64,000 nt of DNA. It comes from Trichopria drosophilae. Taxonomy: Eukaryota > Arthropoda > Insecta > Hymenoptera > Diapriidae. This document shows, in pieces, positions 10,253-21,700 of this stretch. A program made the translations under genes and the position numbers. Each line of letters starts with the position of its first letter. The stretch's first letter is position 1. The stretch is from assembly GCA_030407085.1 (NCBI GenBank), contig CM059587.1:41886501-41950500 (forward strand), written 5' to 3'. The notes under the pieces are model-generated. The model had not been told where the DNA came from. It saw nothing but the letters and a program-made list of their open reading frames with translations, and made no database searches.

Positions 10253-11132
10253 ATGGATGTTCCGAAGAGAACAAGAATGGGAGGCAGTATGACAATAGCG
10301 ACAGTTTCCGATGGATGGGCGAAAGTGGTGTCGAGAAGACCGGCGAAAAAGGCAGCACCACGAAGACTGGCTGACCTGATCCCCCACAAGGACGCACCAA
10401 AGGAGAAGAGACAATCAAGAAAGAAGAAAAAAGAAAAAGAGGACCAAGCTTGAAGCCCTGAAGCCGAAAGAAGGGAAGACCTACGCGGACGTGCTCAGCA
10501 TTGTCATGCAACAGGCCGACCCGAGACATTGCGGCGTGGAAATCAGGGCGACACGTCGCACAAGAACGGGTGAGGTCGTCATTCTGCTGAAACATACATC
10601 AGCGAATGGAAGGCAGGGCCTCTCCCAAAAGTTGCAAATCGCAACAAAGGAGGAATGCAGCGTCCGGGAGCTGGTTCCACGGGCCAGCATGAAGATAAGG
10701 GACGCTGAATCCCTCACAACACACAAGGAGGTGGACGAGGCCCTTCAATTACGCCTGGGGGAGTACCCGGGGCATCTGCGTCTTGGGCTGACAAGACCGA
10801 ATATATCCCAGCAGCGACTCGTCTTCGTCGAGGTAGACGAAGACGCTTCCGAGAAGCAGCTCCAATCAGCCCATATCCAGATAGAATGGGTTAACTGCAG
10901 CATCCGTCGACAGCAAGAGGTGATGAGATGCTATCGGTGCCATAACTTCGGACATAGAGGTATCGAATGCAGGGGACCTGACAGAAAGAACACCTGTTGT
11001 CGATACGGCGGGCGTATAGGGCCACAAAGCGGCGACGTATACGGAGAAGCCGCAGCCCTCTGCGCCGAGCTGGGGGCGAAGTCTGATCGACCATCACATA
11101 TCACAGGATCCACCCGCTGCCAGGTGTTCTAG
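10253..11132 (+). pseudogene. R1-clade LINE ORF1 (gag-like), frameshifted
   Basis: The basic N-terminal piece (10253-10453, with a run of Lys and Arg) shifts frame into 10491-11132. The latter holds the conserved R1/TRAS gag block: RRTRTGEVVILL, then LTTHKEVDEAL, IEWVNCSI and a zinc knuckle CYRCHNFGHRGIEC (Cys147, Cys150, His155, Cys160 of that frame). A second knuckle should follow; only its start (NTCCRYGG) is seen before the frame drifts. In this family ORF1 binds the element's RNA. The ORF2 endonuclease follows within 40 bp, the normal order. Confidence 0.85.
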
Positions 11133-11169
11133 GAGACCCTATCCGGGTCAAAAGAAGGCAAGAAAAAAG

Positions 11170-11709
11170 ATGCCCAGCGTGCTGCAGAGCAACCTAAATA
11201 GAAGCAGAACGGCTCATAATCTCCTGACTCAAATCTGTCGCGACAAAGACGTCAATCTTGTTCTCGTGAGTGAGCTATACCGCGATAGAGACAGACCAGG
11301 GTGGTATGCGGACAAACTCTGCACCGCAGCCATATGGTTACCGGACCTTCGTCGGATCCTCGTTACAGACAGCGGCTCTAGTAGGGGCTACGTCTGGGTG
11401 AGGAGCAGCAATATGACCTTCATTAGCTGCTACTTCACGCCAAACGGGAGGATCGACGACTTCCAGGCCAAACCAAATGACCTGGAGATACGGTCCGGAG
11501 CCTCCATATCGGAGACATTGTAGTGGCCGGAGACTTTAACGACAAAGCTCTCGAATGGGGGGAGCCCCATCCTGACACACGAGGCAGGAGAGTCATGGAG
11601 ATGGTCTCCAGACTGGGGCTGGTGGTGTTGAACACTGCTGGGTACAGGGAGACCATTATCGATGTCTCTTTTACGTCAGAATGTATGGCGGCACGGGTTG
11701 ATGGCTGGC
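11170..11709 (+). pseudogene. R1-clade LINE ORF2: apurinic-type endonuclease, first part
   Basis: The start VLQSNLNRSRTAHNLL and DVNLVLVSELYRDRD correspond to the N-terminal catalytic Asn and Glu motifs of the LINE endonuclease. The frame 11523-11720 continues with AGDFNDKALEWG (catalytic Asp-Phe-Asn), a GRRVMEM block and YRETIIDVSF. There is a stop/frame change near 11520 between the two. The domain is cut at 11710 by the 890 bp transposon and resumes at 12602. The reverse transcriptase that should follow is absent. Confidence 0.88.
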
Positions 11710-11711
11710 AG

Positions 11712-12601
11712 CCCTGGTAAAAATGAAGCGTACACTTTAAATGTACGGGAAATTCGTTGAAGAGTACGTACCCTTCATGTACTTTTAAGTTACCTTTCGC
11801 TTGCCGAGAGTACGAGAGTGAATTTGGACATTTTAAGAGTACACTTTTAATATTCATATTTAAGTATACCATATTCTTATTAGGAATGAAACAAGGCATA
11901 CGGGAGTGTACTTAATGAAGCGTTCTTCGAGATGAAATAAAGCGTGTAATAGGGTGTCGTTTGTCAATTTTTATACAAGTACAAGTTTGAATTAAATATT
12001 TTATTTAATAATATTTAAAAACAATTACGTTATATATATTTATATATGTGTATAGGCGCAGTGTGGCATACTTATATTTATAATCGTAGCATTAATCTCC
12101 AGAATATCCGTACGGAACAATGCAAACAATAAAATTAAGAATTGTCTTAAATTTTAACACAAATATCATATGACGTTATAAATATAGTGATAGTGATAGG
12201 TCGTTGATCGCGTAAAGCATCTGTGTTGAGGAACAATACTTGGATCGGTGACTGCATGAGATCTCAGCTTTTTTAAGATACTTTATTTATCTTAAAAAAA
12301 GTTTAAAAATTATTAAAATTAAATAATAAACTAAAAATAAGAAAAAAGTGAAAAATACAATTTTTTATTAAAATCTCTTATTGTACATTTTGGGAAGCGG
12401 TATTTAAGTGTACGTACGTTCGCTCTTAATGTCCAAAATCACTTTTGCTGTACGCTTATTCTACTCTTATTGTACACTTTGGGAAGCGGCATTTAAGTGT
12501 ACGTACTTTTCGTGCACTCTTATCGTAATGTACACGAAGCGTACGTACTCTTCATGTACCTATAATTTCACTCTTACTGTACGCTTCCATTTTTACCAGG
12601 G
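11712..12601. mobile_element. 890-bp inverted-repeat transposon inserted in the LINE endonuclease, TSD AG
   Basis: The ends are CCCTGGTAAAAATGAAGCGT and its inverted near-copy (right end ...CCATTTTTACCAGGG). AG flanks both sides (11710-11711 and 12602-12603). Subterminal copies of a GTGTACGTAC-type motif occur at both ends, and a 30 bp unit around TTGGGAAGCGGYATTTAAG is repeated near 12390 and 12480. No transposase is seen. The endonuclease frame continues on the other side, so boundaries and duplication are supported by the interrupted protein. Confidence 0.9.
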
Positions 12602-12835
12602 AGGTGACCGCATATTACACCGTAAGCGATCACCAGTACATCTCCTTTAACATCATAGAAGACCAGCCAACCAATCACCAACATCACAAACAACGGCCCA
12701 CGCGAGAACCCCCCGCCCCCTCGCCCTTGGAACAGCGCCAAAAAAAAATTGATGTTGAGAAGCTTTCTCTGGCCTTATCAAGAAGAAAGGCCTTCCTCGT
12801 TTGGTACAACGGGAAGTGAGTGCCTTAAACATCGC
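12602..12835 (+). pseudogene. R1-clade LINE ORF2: endonuclease end
   Basis: The frame begins with the conserved VSDHQYISFNI block (catalytic Ser-Asp-His) that closes the endonuclease. It then degenerates through a Pro-rich linker to a stop at about 12819. The rest of ORF2 is missing. Loss of the 3' part of a LINE is unusual, because these elements are normally truncated at the 5' end, so a later deletion is likely. Confidence 0.8.
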
Positions 12836-13316
12836 CAAACAATGCAATATTATTCCTCTGTAATTACATAAATCCAATTTTTGGTGACCTGTCAAACATG
12901 GTCCATTTTAATGATTTTTTTTCACGCTTTGCATAAACTTTTCAGCTTAGGTTATTACTTTTCCACGTGCAGGCATCCCTTAGCATCATTAACAAACAAA
13001 AAATAATTGAAATTAGTGCACGCGTTTTTGCGTAAGGTGGTGGTCAAATTGCTTCCGGTTTGCGGGTTCCAATCCGGCCATTAAGTGACGTCAGATCCGA
13101 GGGACAGAGCACTCTGAAATTTGTTTCTTAATTTTGCAGGTTTTTTTAGGAAAACCATGTAATGATCGTCGTCCTTTAAAATTGCACTTGCTCCATATTT
13201 TATACTTATTCATTGATATTTATCCCCAAACGAGTGTCCTCTTTGTACATCCGCATTTGAATCCGCATATGACACATAGAGCACCATTCTAATCAAACTG
13301 TCCTTTAAACTGAATG
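12836..13316. other. Non-coding; possible tRNA-derived SINE fragment
   Basis: Near 13060-13080 the sequence GGGTTCCAATCCGG resembles a pol III B box, preceded about 35 bp upstream by a weak A-box-like stretch. I see no tRNA fold and no tail, so this is only a suggestion. The rest shows nothing recognisable. Confidence 0.25.
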
Positions 13317-13508
13317 GGCCGGGGAACAAGGTTCCGAAAATCAACACACGCGGAAAGGCCAAAATTTCGATTCATACAGCGTCGTTTTCTTCACTTTGTA
13401 TTTGAAAATTCGGCAAAAAGAAAGCAAATTAAAATACCTTGGACCCTCAAAATATCGAAATTTTAGCCTTTCGGGGGGTTTTGTTTTTCGGAACTTTGTC
13501 CTCGGCCA
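13317..13508. mobile_element. MITE with ends GGCCGGGGAACAARGTTCCG
   Basis: The left end GGCCGGGGAACAAGGTTCCG returns inverted at the right end as ...GGAACTTTGTCCTCGGCC. A second copy with the same ends and the same internal CAATATCGAAATTTTAGCCT-type segment lies at 39974-40136. The target duplication is not clear. Confidence 0.78.
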
Positions 13509-14463
13509 TTGGATGAACCCAACCTTCAGACGAGAGATGGATGGGTTCAGTTACAACCCGTCCAAGTCGAAGCCAAGCACCTCACTCAAGGATACCCGAA
13601 AAACTTTTCGTCAGAGACCTGCAAAGACATACTACCCCCAGAACATTTTTCCAACGAAATATAATATTTAGCGTCGTTGGCATAAAAATGGATTCGTGCA
13701 TAGGAGAAATATACGTGCGATTATTACAAATAACTCATTAGACATAGTTTCTCAGAGTTTTTATTTATTAATTACATTAAAAAAAGTTGACATTTAATTC
13801 AGTTTTAAACTATTTCCACGGTACAAGGTACCTGTACAATTTATTCAGCAAGTATGCGTGCCTTTGCGCGCCTGTGCAAAGAACGGGATACGCAAAGCCG
13901 AAAACATTAGTTTAGGTGTAAGTTTTCAAGAAAAAATCTGTTTTAAAACCGTAATTGCAATTCAGTGCAATTTTAAATCGATTTAGTTCATTGGACACAT
14001 TATGACAAAATAGAATTCTAATCTATGCGCTTGCGCGCGTGTGCTTTTTCGTACTTTATTTGTGATCTTTTTATTTATTTTTTTTTTTGCGAAATTCGGT
14101 GTGTATATGTAACGAATTGCCGTCGTTCTCTATTTCGTTAGACTGATTTCATTTAGCTGATCGCGACATATATGACGAAATGAATTCGGCAATTTTCGCG
14201 GGAACGTTTGAAACGTTACAATTCGGCCCGAGGCATGTCTTCACGCGGCACTTTTCTTCCTCGAGAAATCGTAAAATATTTTGCGACCAAATTATCTAAC
14301 GAAAAGAAGCTCTGATTTTCAATGATACCGATCGCATATATCGATTGTGGGGAATCGGCGAGTACATAATCCACGCATACGGAGCCTACAGTAAATACAA
14401 CGTCAATACCTGCTCGTAAACTTTGACCGTAAGTTCCACGCTAAGAATAATTATAGGTTATGG

Positions 14464-14494
<31 letters not shown>

Positions 14495-15209
14495 GTTTAT
14501 ATATATATATATATACGAATCTTACGCTCCGGTCAGTACTACTGTAATGGCAATAATGAAAGTACTGCACGATCTTTATTGTTATTGTCGCACTACGGTG
14601 AAAATTCGACGTTATCTACGATAATCAACAAGATATAATTAAGGATTAATGATTATCAGTGGGCAAATTGGATTACGTTTGCATCGACTTACAGCAACGT
14701 CTTGTTTGTTCCACTGTTCGGTGCTATATTTTAATCTTTTTTTTTCATTAGATTAATATTTAAAGCCCGTTAATTAAAATTTAATTTAATATATCGCCTT
14801 TTCTTTAAGACAATTCACGCGATCTGAACTCCCTCTTTTTAAACGTCAGTATCGTTTAAAAAAATGGCATTAAAACTCTATTCCCATTTGAAAGTTTTCC
14901 TTCATCTTCCTCGAGTCTTTCAAATAACATTGTATGGTACAGACTGTTTATGCTTAGGCACACGTGTTCATTGCTGAAGAGAACTAACTTCCGAAATTAC
15001 AGACGACCGAAAAGTTATTCTACAAGCAGTCGATTAAACTGTCTGAGAAAATTGCATACCTTTTGGCAATGCAATGATAAGGTAATTTCCATTACGATAG
15101 AAATGATAGAAATTTTGGGGCCAATTAGGAAACAATTCATTATAAGGTAAGTGCCCCGGCGTCGGGTTTGTACCATACGCATTTACGGGAAAGTTTCGTG
15201 GAAAAGACT
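13509..15209. other. 3' flank of FBXO28; (TA)n tract
   Basis: No gene is recognised. An interrupted (TA)n tract occupies 14464-14515. A minus-strand AATAAA (14575-14580) could serve FBXO28 polyadenylation, giving a 3' UTR of about 630 bp, but this is unproven. Confidence 0.4.
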
Positions 15210-15707
15210 TTAAATCTTCGAACGTTTAGCATTGCGGGACTTGTTTGAACGTCGCGATTTCTTCGTAATATCATTCGATGATGATTGATCATCCACCACC
15301 GGATTTGGATTTGATTTTCGTTTCGAGGGAACCTGAAGCACAGAGGCTTGTGCAGATAAAGATGAAGCTCCAGATTTCGGTGGTACCACCGGCAATAATG
15401 CCGACCCGCTACTAGTCTGTGCTAACTGTTGTTGCTGTTGTTGTTGCTGTTGCTGTTGCTGCAGTTCGGACGTCGAACCTTCAGGTTCCCTTTCTGTGGA
15501 ACTCTGGGTTGGAGTTTCAGCTATCGGAATAAAATCCAGGGCGCTAGTAGTGGTTTCCACATCCGCGGCCGGCACGACATCTGGATTGGTAGACCCTGAA
15601 GGTTCATCCGGCAACACTGGCATAGTATGTCCGCAACTCACGCACACGGGAATAGCCGGAGACTTTGAACGCCAGTATTGTAATTCCGTTTTACATTTGT
15701 TTAGCTC
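15210..15707 (-). CDS. FBXO28: FBXO28 coding exon 5 and stop
   Basis: 498 nt including TAA at 15212-15210. The acceptor is GTTTGTTTTAG. It begins ELNKCKTELQYW, then a CVSCGH motif, a 12-residue Gln run of mixed CAG/CAA codons, and a basic C-terminus (SRRSNKSRNAKRSKI) like the basic end of the vertebrate protein. Confidence 0.9.
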   Translation of the reverse strand, partial: ELNKCKTELQYWRSKSPAIPVCVSCGHTMPVLPDEPSGSTNPDVVPAADVETTTSALDFIPIAETPTQSSTEREPEGSTSELQQQQQQQQQQQQLAQTSSGSALLPVVPPKSGASSLSAQASVLQVPSKRKSNPNPVVDDQSSSNDITKKSRRSNKSRNAKRSKI

Positions 15708-18700
15708 CTAAAACAAACAATGCCAATTATACATCATAGATGTCATATTCTTTGGGCTCTTCAGAACACGAAGAACCTGCAATCACCTCGTTTTTTTCAT
15801 GCAATGAGATTCAGGCTATAATATTAATACTTAAGCCATAATATAATAATAATGTGTAATATTTAAGGCATGGATATATATATATGTAGACGTGATAAAT
15901 ATGCAGTACTTTTAAGTTCCATCGAATTTCAAACATGTACATTTTGATAAAGATATGTTTGGTAAAAAGTATGTGAAAAGAAATTGTTTTTTTTCAAAGG
16001 CAATTTAAAATATACTATAACCTGTAACCACTCATTTTTATAAGACTAATCGATAGTGTGATTACTTAAGTTGATAAAATAACAAAGATATGCATAAAAA
16101 ATAACGTATTTCTAGATTTTACTAGTAAAAACGGACCCCTATGTTCGTATTGTTGTGAGTTTGGATATTTTATTTTTACAAAAACATAGATGTTTTCGAA
16201 AAACTTTTTGACTGTTTTGAAATAAATGAAAATCATCTTGGTATTTTTCGGCCATTGTACTTAAGTAGACAATAATAAATACTGTAAATAATATCATTGT
16301 AGATAATTGCATAACTTTGATATCAGTTCACGCGATACTCATAACTTATTTTAATTTATGTAGCCAGAAAAAAAAAACATTTTACTATTGAGAAAGTTGA
16401 AAAATATCCCTGTAGTAGGTTTCATTAAACTGTTAAAAAATGCGTTTCGCACGGACGATCAAGTATACTCATCAGCATGGTTTTCATCGCCTTACTACGA
16501 AAATGAGAAACTATTGAGATGGATTATTTTCACATCATCATGGACAAAATTGATGAGAATATATTTTTAATTTACTTTATTTATCGGGTAGGGAACGCTC
16601 GGGTCCAGGTGTTAAGCATAAGGCCAAAAATTCTAAATGCAAAAATTATTTCATGGAATAACCGTTCAGTGAACGGTGATACTAGAAGATGCCATTTTTT
16701 TAGATCTAATAATAAAACAAAAACTTTAGAATGACATCGACAAGGTCAAATCTTTTAGAATTTCCTCATTAGATACAGTCGTGACAATAGTTTAATTCAA
16801 TGCTATTATGAAAAATTAAATAACAATAATTTGCAATTGTTCCTGCAAAGCACGAAATATGCCTAAAATCATGTTTTATTTAATCGTAATTTAAAAAAAT
16901 GTATTATTAGAATAACTGTAGCAGAAATAGAAAAGAAAGGATTACAATGACCTCCACCAAAAATGGGGAAAATGGAAAAAAGATGCAAATGATACGTTTT
17001 TTATAATTTTTTGAAAATTGCGTAAAGAAATTGGTTTCTCCTGACTCATTTATAATGTGGTATATAAGATCATTTTTCTAAATTTTAAAAATGTATATAT
17101 TTTTGTTATTTATCCCTCTTAATAGTTTCAAAATTTCTTAGTAGTATGCGCTGCAGCTTAACAATAATATTACGCTAAATGTGAATCTACGTGACGGCGC
17201 AAAAGTAAATGCTTTAAATGGTGCTGAAAATGGCGATAAAAACGTATAATGTAATGTGTTTACTTTGCAACAATAAAAAAATAGATAATAACAGTAATGA
17301 AAGCTTTACTGAACTGCTTTATTTTAATAAAGTACGAACATGCACAACATGCCAAACGGAATACTATGAAAACACCTTAAAGTTGAAGCGTTAAATAATT
17401 TCGTTTTAGATTCGAAGCCGTTAAAAGAGTGCTTTATGGTTGAAATACAAATGTATGCACAAACTGTTTACAACAGAATGCATATAAATGTATTATTTTG
17501 AAATTGTTTTAAAGAAGCGCGGTTTAAACAAAAATTCTTCTAATCTAACAAAGAAAATGAATATGTACGATAAATACCTGCAAAATAGTACTGAATTTCC
17601 GTGCTGTTTCTTCGTTCTTCTTATCGTTGTCGTCAAATCGTGTGGCGTATTCAACAATCTGATTCTGCTGATCAGCGATTTTAGTCTTGCAATTCCGAAG
17701 ATCGCGACGCATCAACGATAATTGACTGTTATATCTCTTCATGCCCTGTTTTATTTTACGCAAACGTTTACTGAGAACAACGTTGCATTGCGGTGGAGAA
17801 ATGGAGGCTGTTGACAACCGATGTTCATCCTGACCGGATCGCGAAGGCGAACCTTTTTCACCGCTCCTCGTTTTCCCGCCAGAGATGCTTAATGGGGCTG
17901 CAATAAATATTACAAGTCGATTCTATTTTTCTACACTTGGGTTACATTATAATATATTGTATCAATCAACTCACATGAAAAGGTTCCCGTAAGATCGAGG
18001 AAATCCGCACCGAAATATGGGATTTCAGGGAGCGTCGGCTCGATGCGTTCCTTGAAGTACTCCATTGCCATTGTACTCAAGTCGAAAAGTTCGTCTGTTA
18101 CTTTGAAAGGTCGTGCTAGTTTCGTAGTTACGTTTATGTACGTCAAAATGCGATACACTTCATCTAATATCTGCCAGAAAATAAGTAAATTAATGTACAG
18201 ACATTCGCCAACTGAATTTGAATTAAACCGTATGTTTGTTTTAATGGGGTTTTTGGGGTCGCTAATTACGAATCTGATCTCAGATTTTCAAAATTCAAAA
18301 TGATATATCCGAGATGGCAAGTAGAATGTGCAAAATGAATTTTGACCTTACCTTGGCGGACTCAATTTTGAATATTTCATAAAATAAAAAAATTATGTGA
18401 TTGATCTCCACCGTTAGCTGGTTAATTATAACGAACCCAGAGTGCACCACGAGGAGGTAGTGGGAAGATTTTGCACTCCATTTTTTTTTTATTTTTGTTG
18501 TTTTTTCTATTTTTGATCCGCTATATTGAATCATAAACCAATGCACACTTCAAATTCATTTGATATCATGTTCGGATAAACACATTTCTTGTGAAAAGAG
18601 ATGTTTCAATATTGTTTTATTTCGTCCGCTAGATTGGATCCACCATTTTGAATTTTTAAATTCTGAGATCATTTTCGTATTCCGCGACTCCGGAAACCTC

Positions 18701-21700
18701 ATATTTAATATTCTCATCGAATTTTGATATAGAAAAATGTATATTTAAAAAAAAAATGTATGCGCCCTGTGGGGGTGAAGGGGAGGGGGAGATGAGTTTT
18801 TTACGTTAATTGATATGTATTATAAAAAAATGGAACCCATGTTTTACAGTTTCTCGATATCTTAAAAACTGGCTAGTACCAGTCTTGGCACTTTTTATTT
18901 GAAAACTGCTACGAGTGAAGTGGTTAAAAAAAATGCTATAAAGGCGGTTAACATTAGATTTGAAAAATCTAATGTACCCGATATTTATAATGCCCTTTAA
19001 TAACATAATATTTCAATCAACGTATATAAAGAAAGTATTGTTACAAATCTCAGTACAATTATCAAAGAATGGAAGCCCGTAATTTCTTAAACTTTCCTAT
19101 CTAAATAATGACTTTTCATTTCAATATAACTAAAACAAGTCGTAAAATTCTTTCTATACAAAATATTCATTTGCAATACAGTCAATAAGATCCGTGCTGT
19201 GTTGGGTGGTCATAGAATGTGAAGGAACTTTTTTAACAGCCTTAACAAGTTTTCTTGATCTGCATTGCAATGAATGTTTAAAATTTTTTGTTGTTGTATA
19301 CCAATAATATTACTTCTTTTTTACTATTGAGTTTATGTAAATATAATGTTGTTTTATAATTTTTTATATGAGTCTTTTCAAATGTTTTTTTCAATGTATT
19401 TCAATCGTGGTTTTTTGTAATTTTTATGTGCGTCTTTCCAGACGTCGTTTTTCAAAATGTATTATGGTGACATATACTTGACGCGAATCTGTTTAGTCAT
19501 ATAATTTAATATACTAGTTCAGTATTGTGTAAAAAAACATTTAAAACGATAAAACAACATTGATTTCGTGGAAGAATAACATAATAAATATTTCTCGAGT
19601 TGTGTCAGATACTTTTTAACACTATTCATTAATAGCAAGTCGCGTAGTGCCAAATTGCATGAGATACTTTTCAGTATTTAATTATAAATTTTATCAAATC
19701 ACTTTGTAAATGTTTCAATTGTTTAACATTTCTCACATATTTCAAAATAGTATAGATATAAGTATGACAGTTAGTTTTCATAATAATTAACCAAATTCGA
19801 CTCTGTATCCCGACATAGGCAGTTTACCTGAAGTAATTTTCTATAAAAGAATTGAATATAGTTAAGTATTGTCACTTTTCGTTAAACTATTAGTTAAGTG
19901 GCTTGGACTCACTTAATATATAAATATAATGGCGGCAAAAAGATTGTGAACGCTCTGAATGTTTGAGGTAGTCGATTAATATATATTTCCTAATTCTTTC
20001 ATGATCTTGAAAAAACTGAAAAGATATCTTTTAAAGTGCCTTTCAGATGTTTAGCCTTCAAGTGCCCTTCAAGACCTTTTAAATCGTTTTTGAAAAAAAA
20101 AGTCGCTATGTTTTTTTCTCCACAGTTGTACAATTTTGAAAGTGTTCAATTGTAGTCTTTCAATGTATTAGCATTTATTAAAAATGTTAACTTAAATGGT
20201 CATTTTTTAAGAAATCATAATTGTTTTTTAAATTTTCCAAAATGACTGCGGATAGTGCTGTTCCTTAGCTTTAAAAACCATTTTCCTAAATAATTTTACA
20301 ACCTTTTAAAAAGGAAGTGTACATGATTTTGAATTGAAGGCTTTGGGTAATGTAAATTCACCCATTTTACTGCTTCAAACTAGATATAATATTTACCACT
20401 GAGCCCATGTAGAGGTTTTTTAGGTAATTCATTAATCCTTATTGACGCAATTCGTCCGTTTTTGTCTGTAAATTTTAAGTATGGACAACTTTGTTATATA
20501 TGCTTAAAAAAATCTGAACAATTTTGTAATCGGGTATTTTCAAGTGTGCTCTTTGAGAATCCGGCACGAAAATTTTGAAAAACTTTACTACTATACTTTT
20601 CAATTTAAAATAAAACATGATTTTTTAAGGTAATTTTTTTTTAAATCGTATTTTCTACGCGAAAGAGGTTTTGGCGATAGCTGAAACCACGAAAACTCCC
20701 GCTGAAAATGTAAAAATAATAAAGTTATACACACAAAAAATTCATTTTTCATCATATTGGTTTTGTGCGACTACACCTAATATGAATGAAAAATATGATG
20801 AATACCGTGCAACTATACCAGTCTTTGTTCCTAAAACTATCAAGAATGGGTAGACATTATTTATAATTTTGTCATAAGCATTGTCTTTACATGAAAGAAT
20901 GAAAGCTGCTCTTATTTCTTTACAGAACTTAATTTATTTGCAATTTTTCGTATCGAAAATAGTATTTTAAAAATCTGCCGATTTTCATCCCTATTTTATG
21001 GGGTGGTAACGAATTTAATCTTGGATAACAAAATAAAAGATATTTTCTACTATCTGTGATATGTTTTCAAAAGCCGAAACATTTTTTGTAAAAGTGTTGT
21101 TTAAAGTTTGGTCGCAAAACCCCTCTATGATGAAAAATGAATTTTTTGTTTGTATAACTTTATTGTTTTAACATTTTGAGCCGGAATTTTCGTGATTTCA
21201 GCTATTGCCAAGACCTCTTTCTCATCGAAAATACGATTCAAACAAAATTACCTAAAAAAACCATGTTTTTTATGTTTCAATTGAAAAATAAGGTAGGAAG
21301 GGGTTGTTTTTCAACATTTTTGTGCCGGATTCTGAAAGAGCACACTGGAAAACAGCCGCCTATAAATGTTCAGATTTTTTTAAGCGTAAATAACAAAATT
21401 GTCCGTGCTCAAAGTTGACGGACAAAAACAGACAAATTGGGTCAATAAGGGTGAAGAATCGACCCCGTGAATTACAAAATTAAAAATGTCGGAGCCAATA
21501 TGGCGAATAAACGTTCTACATGTACACTTTTTTATCAAATTACGTTACATGGATTAGGAAATTTATGACTACTTTTAACAGCATATTCAAAAAAGAAATG
21601 AAAATATGTATAAATGTCCAAAATGAAATTTTCGTTGAAAATCAGTTTCAATTCCAACTAACATATCCACTATAACAAAAATATTTAGAATTAACACTTA

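Noticed and set aside
20671..21418. Two plus-strand open frames (20671-20853 and 21176-21418)
   Set aside because: They are the two arms of one hairpin element read on the same strand.
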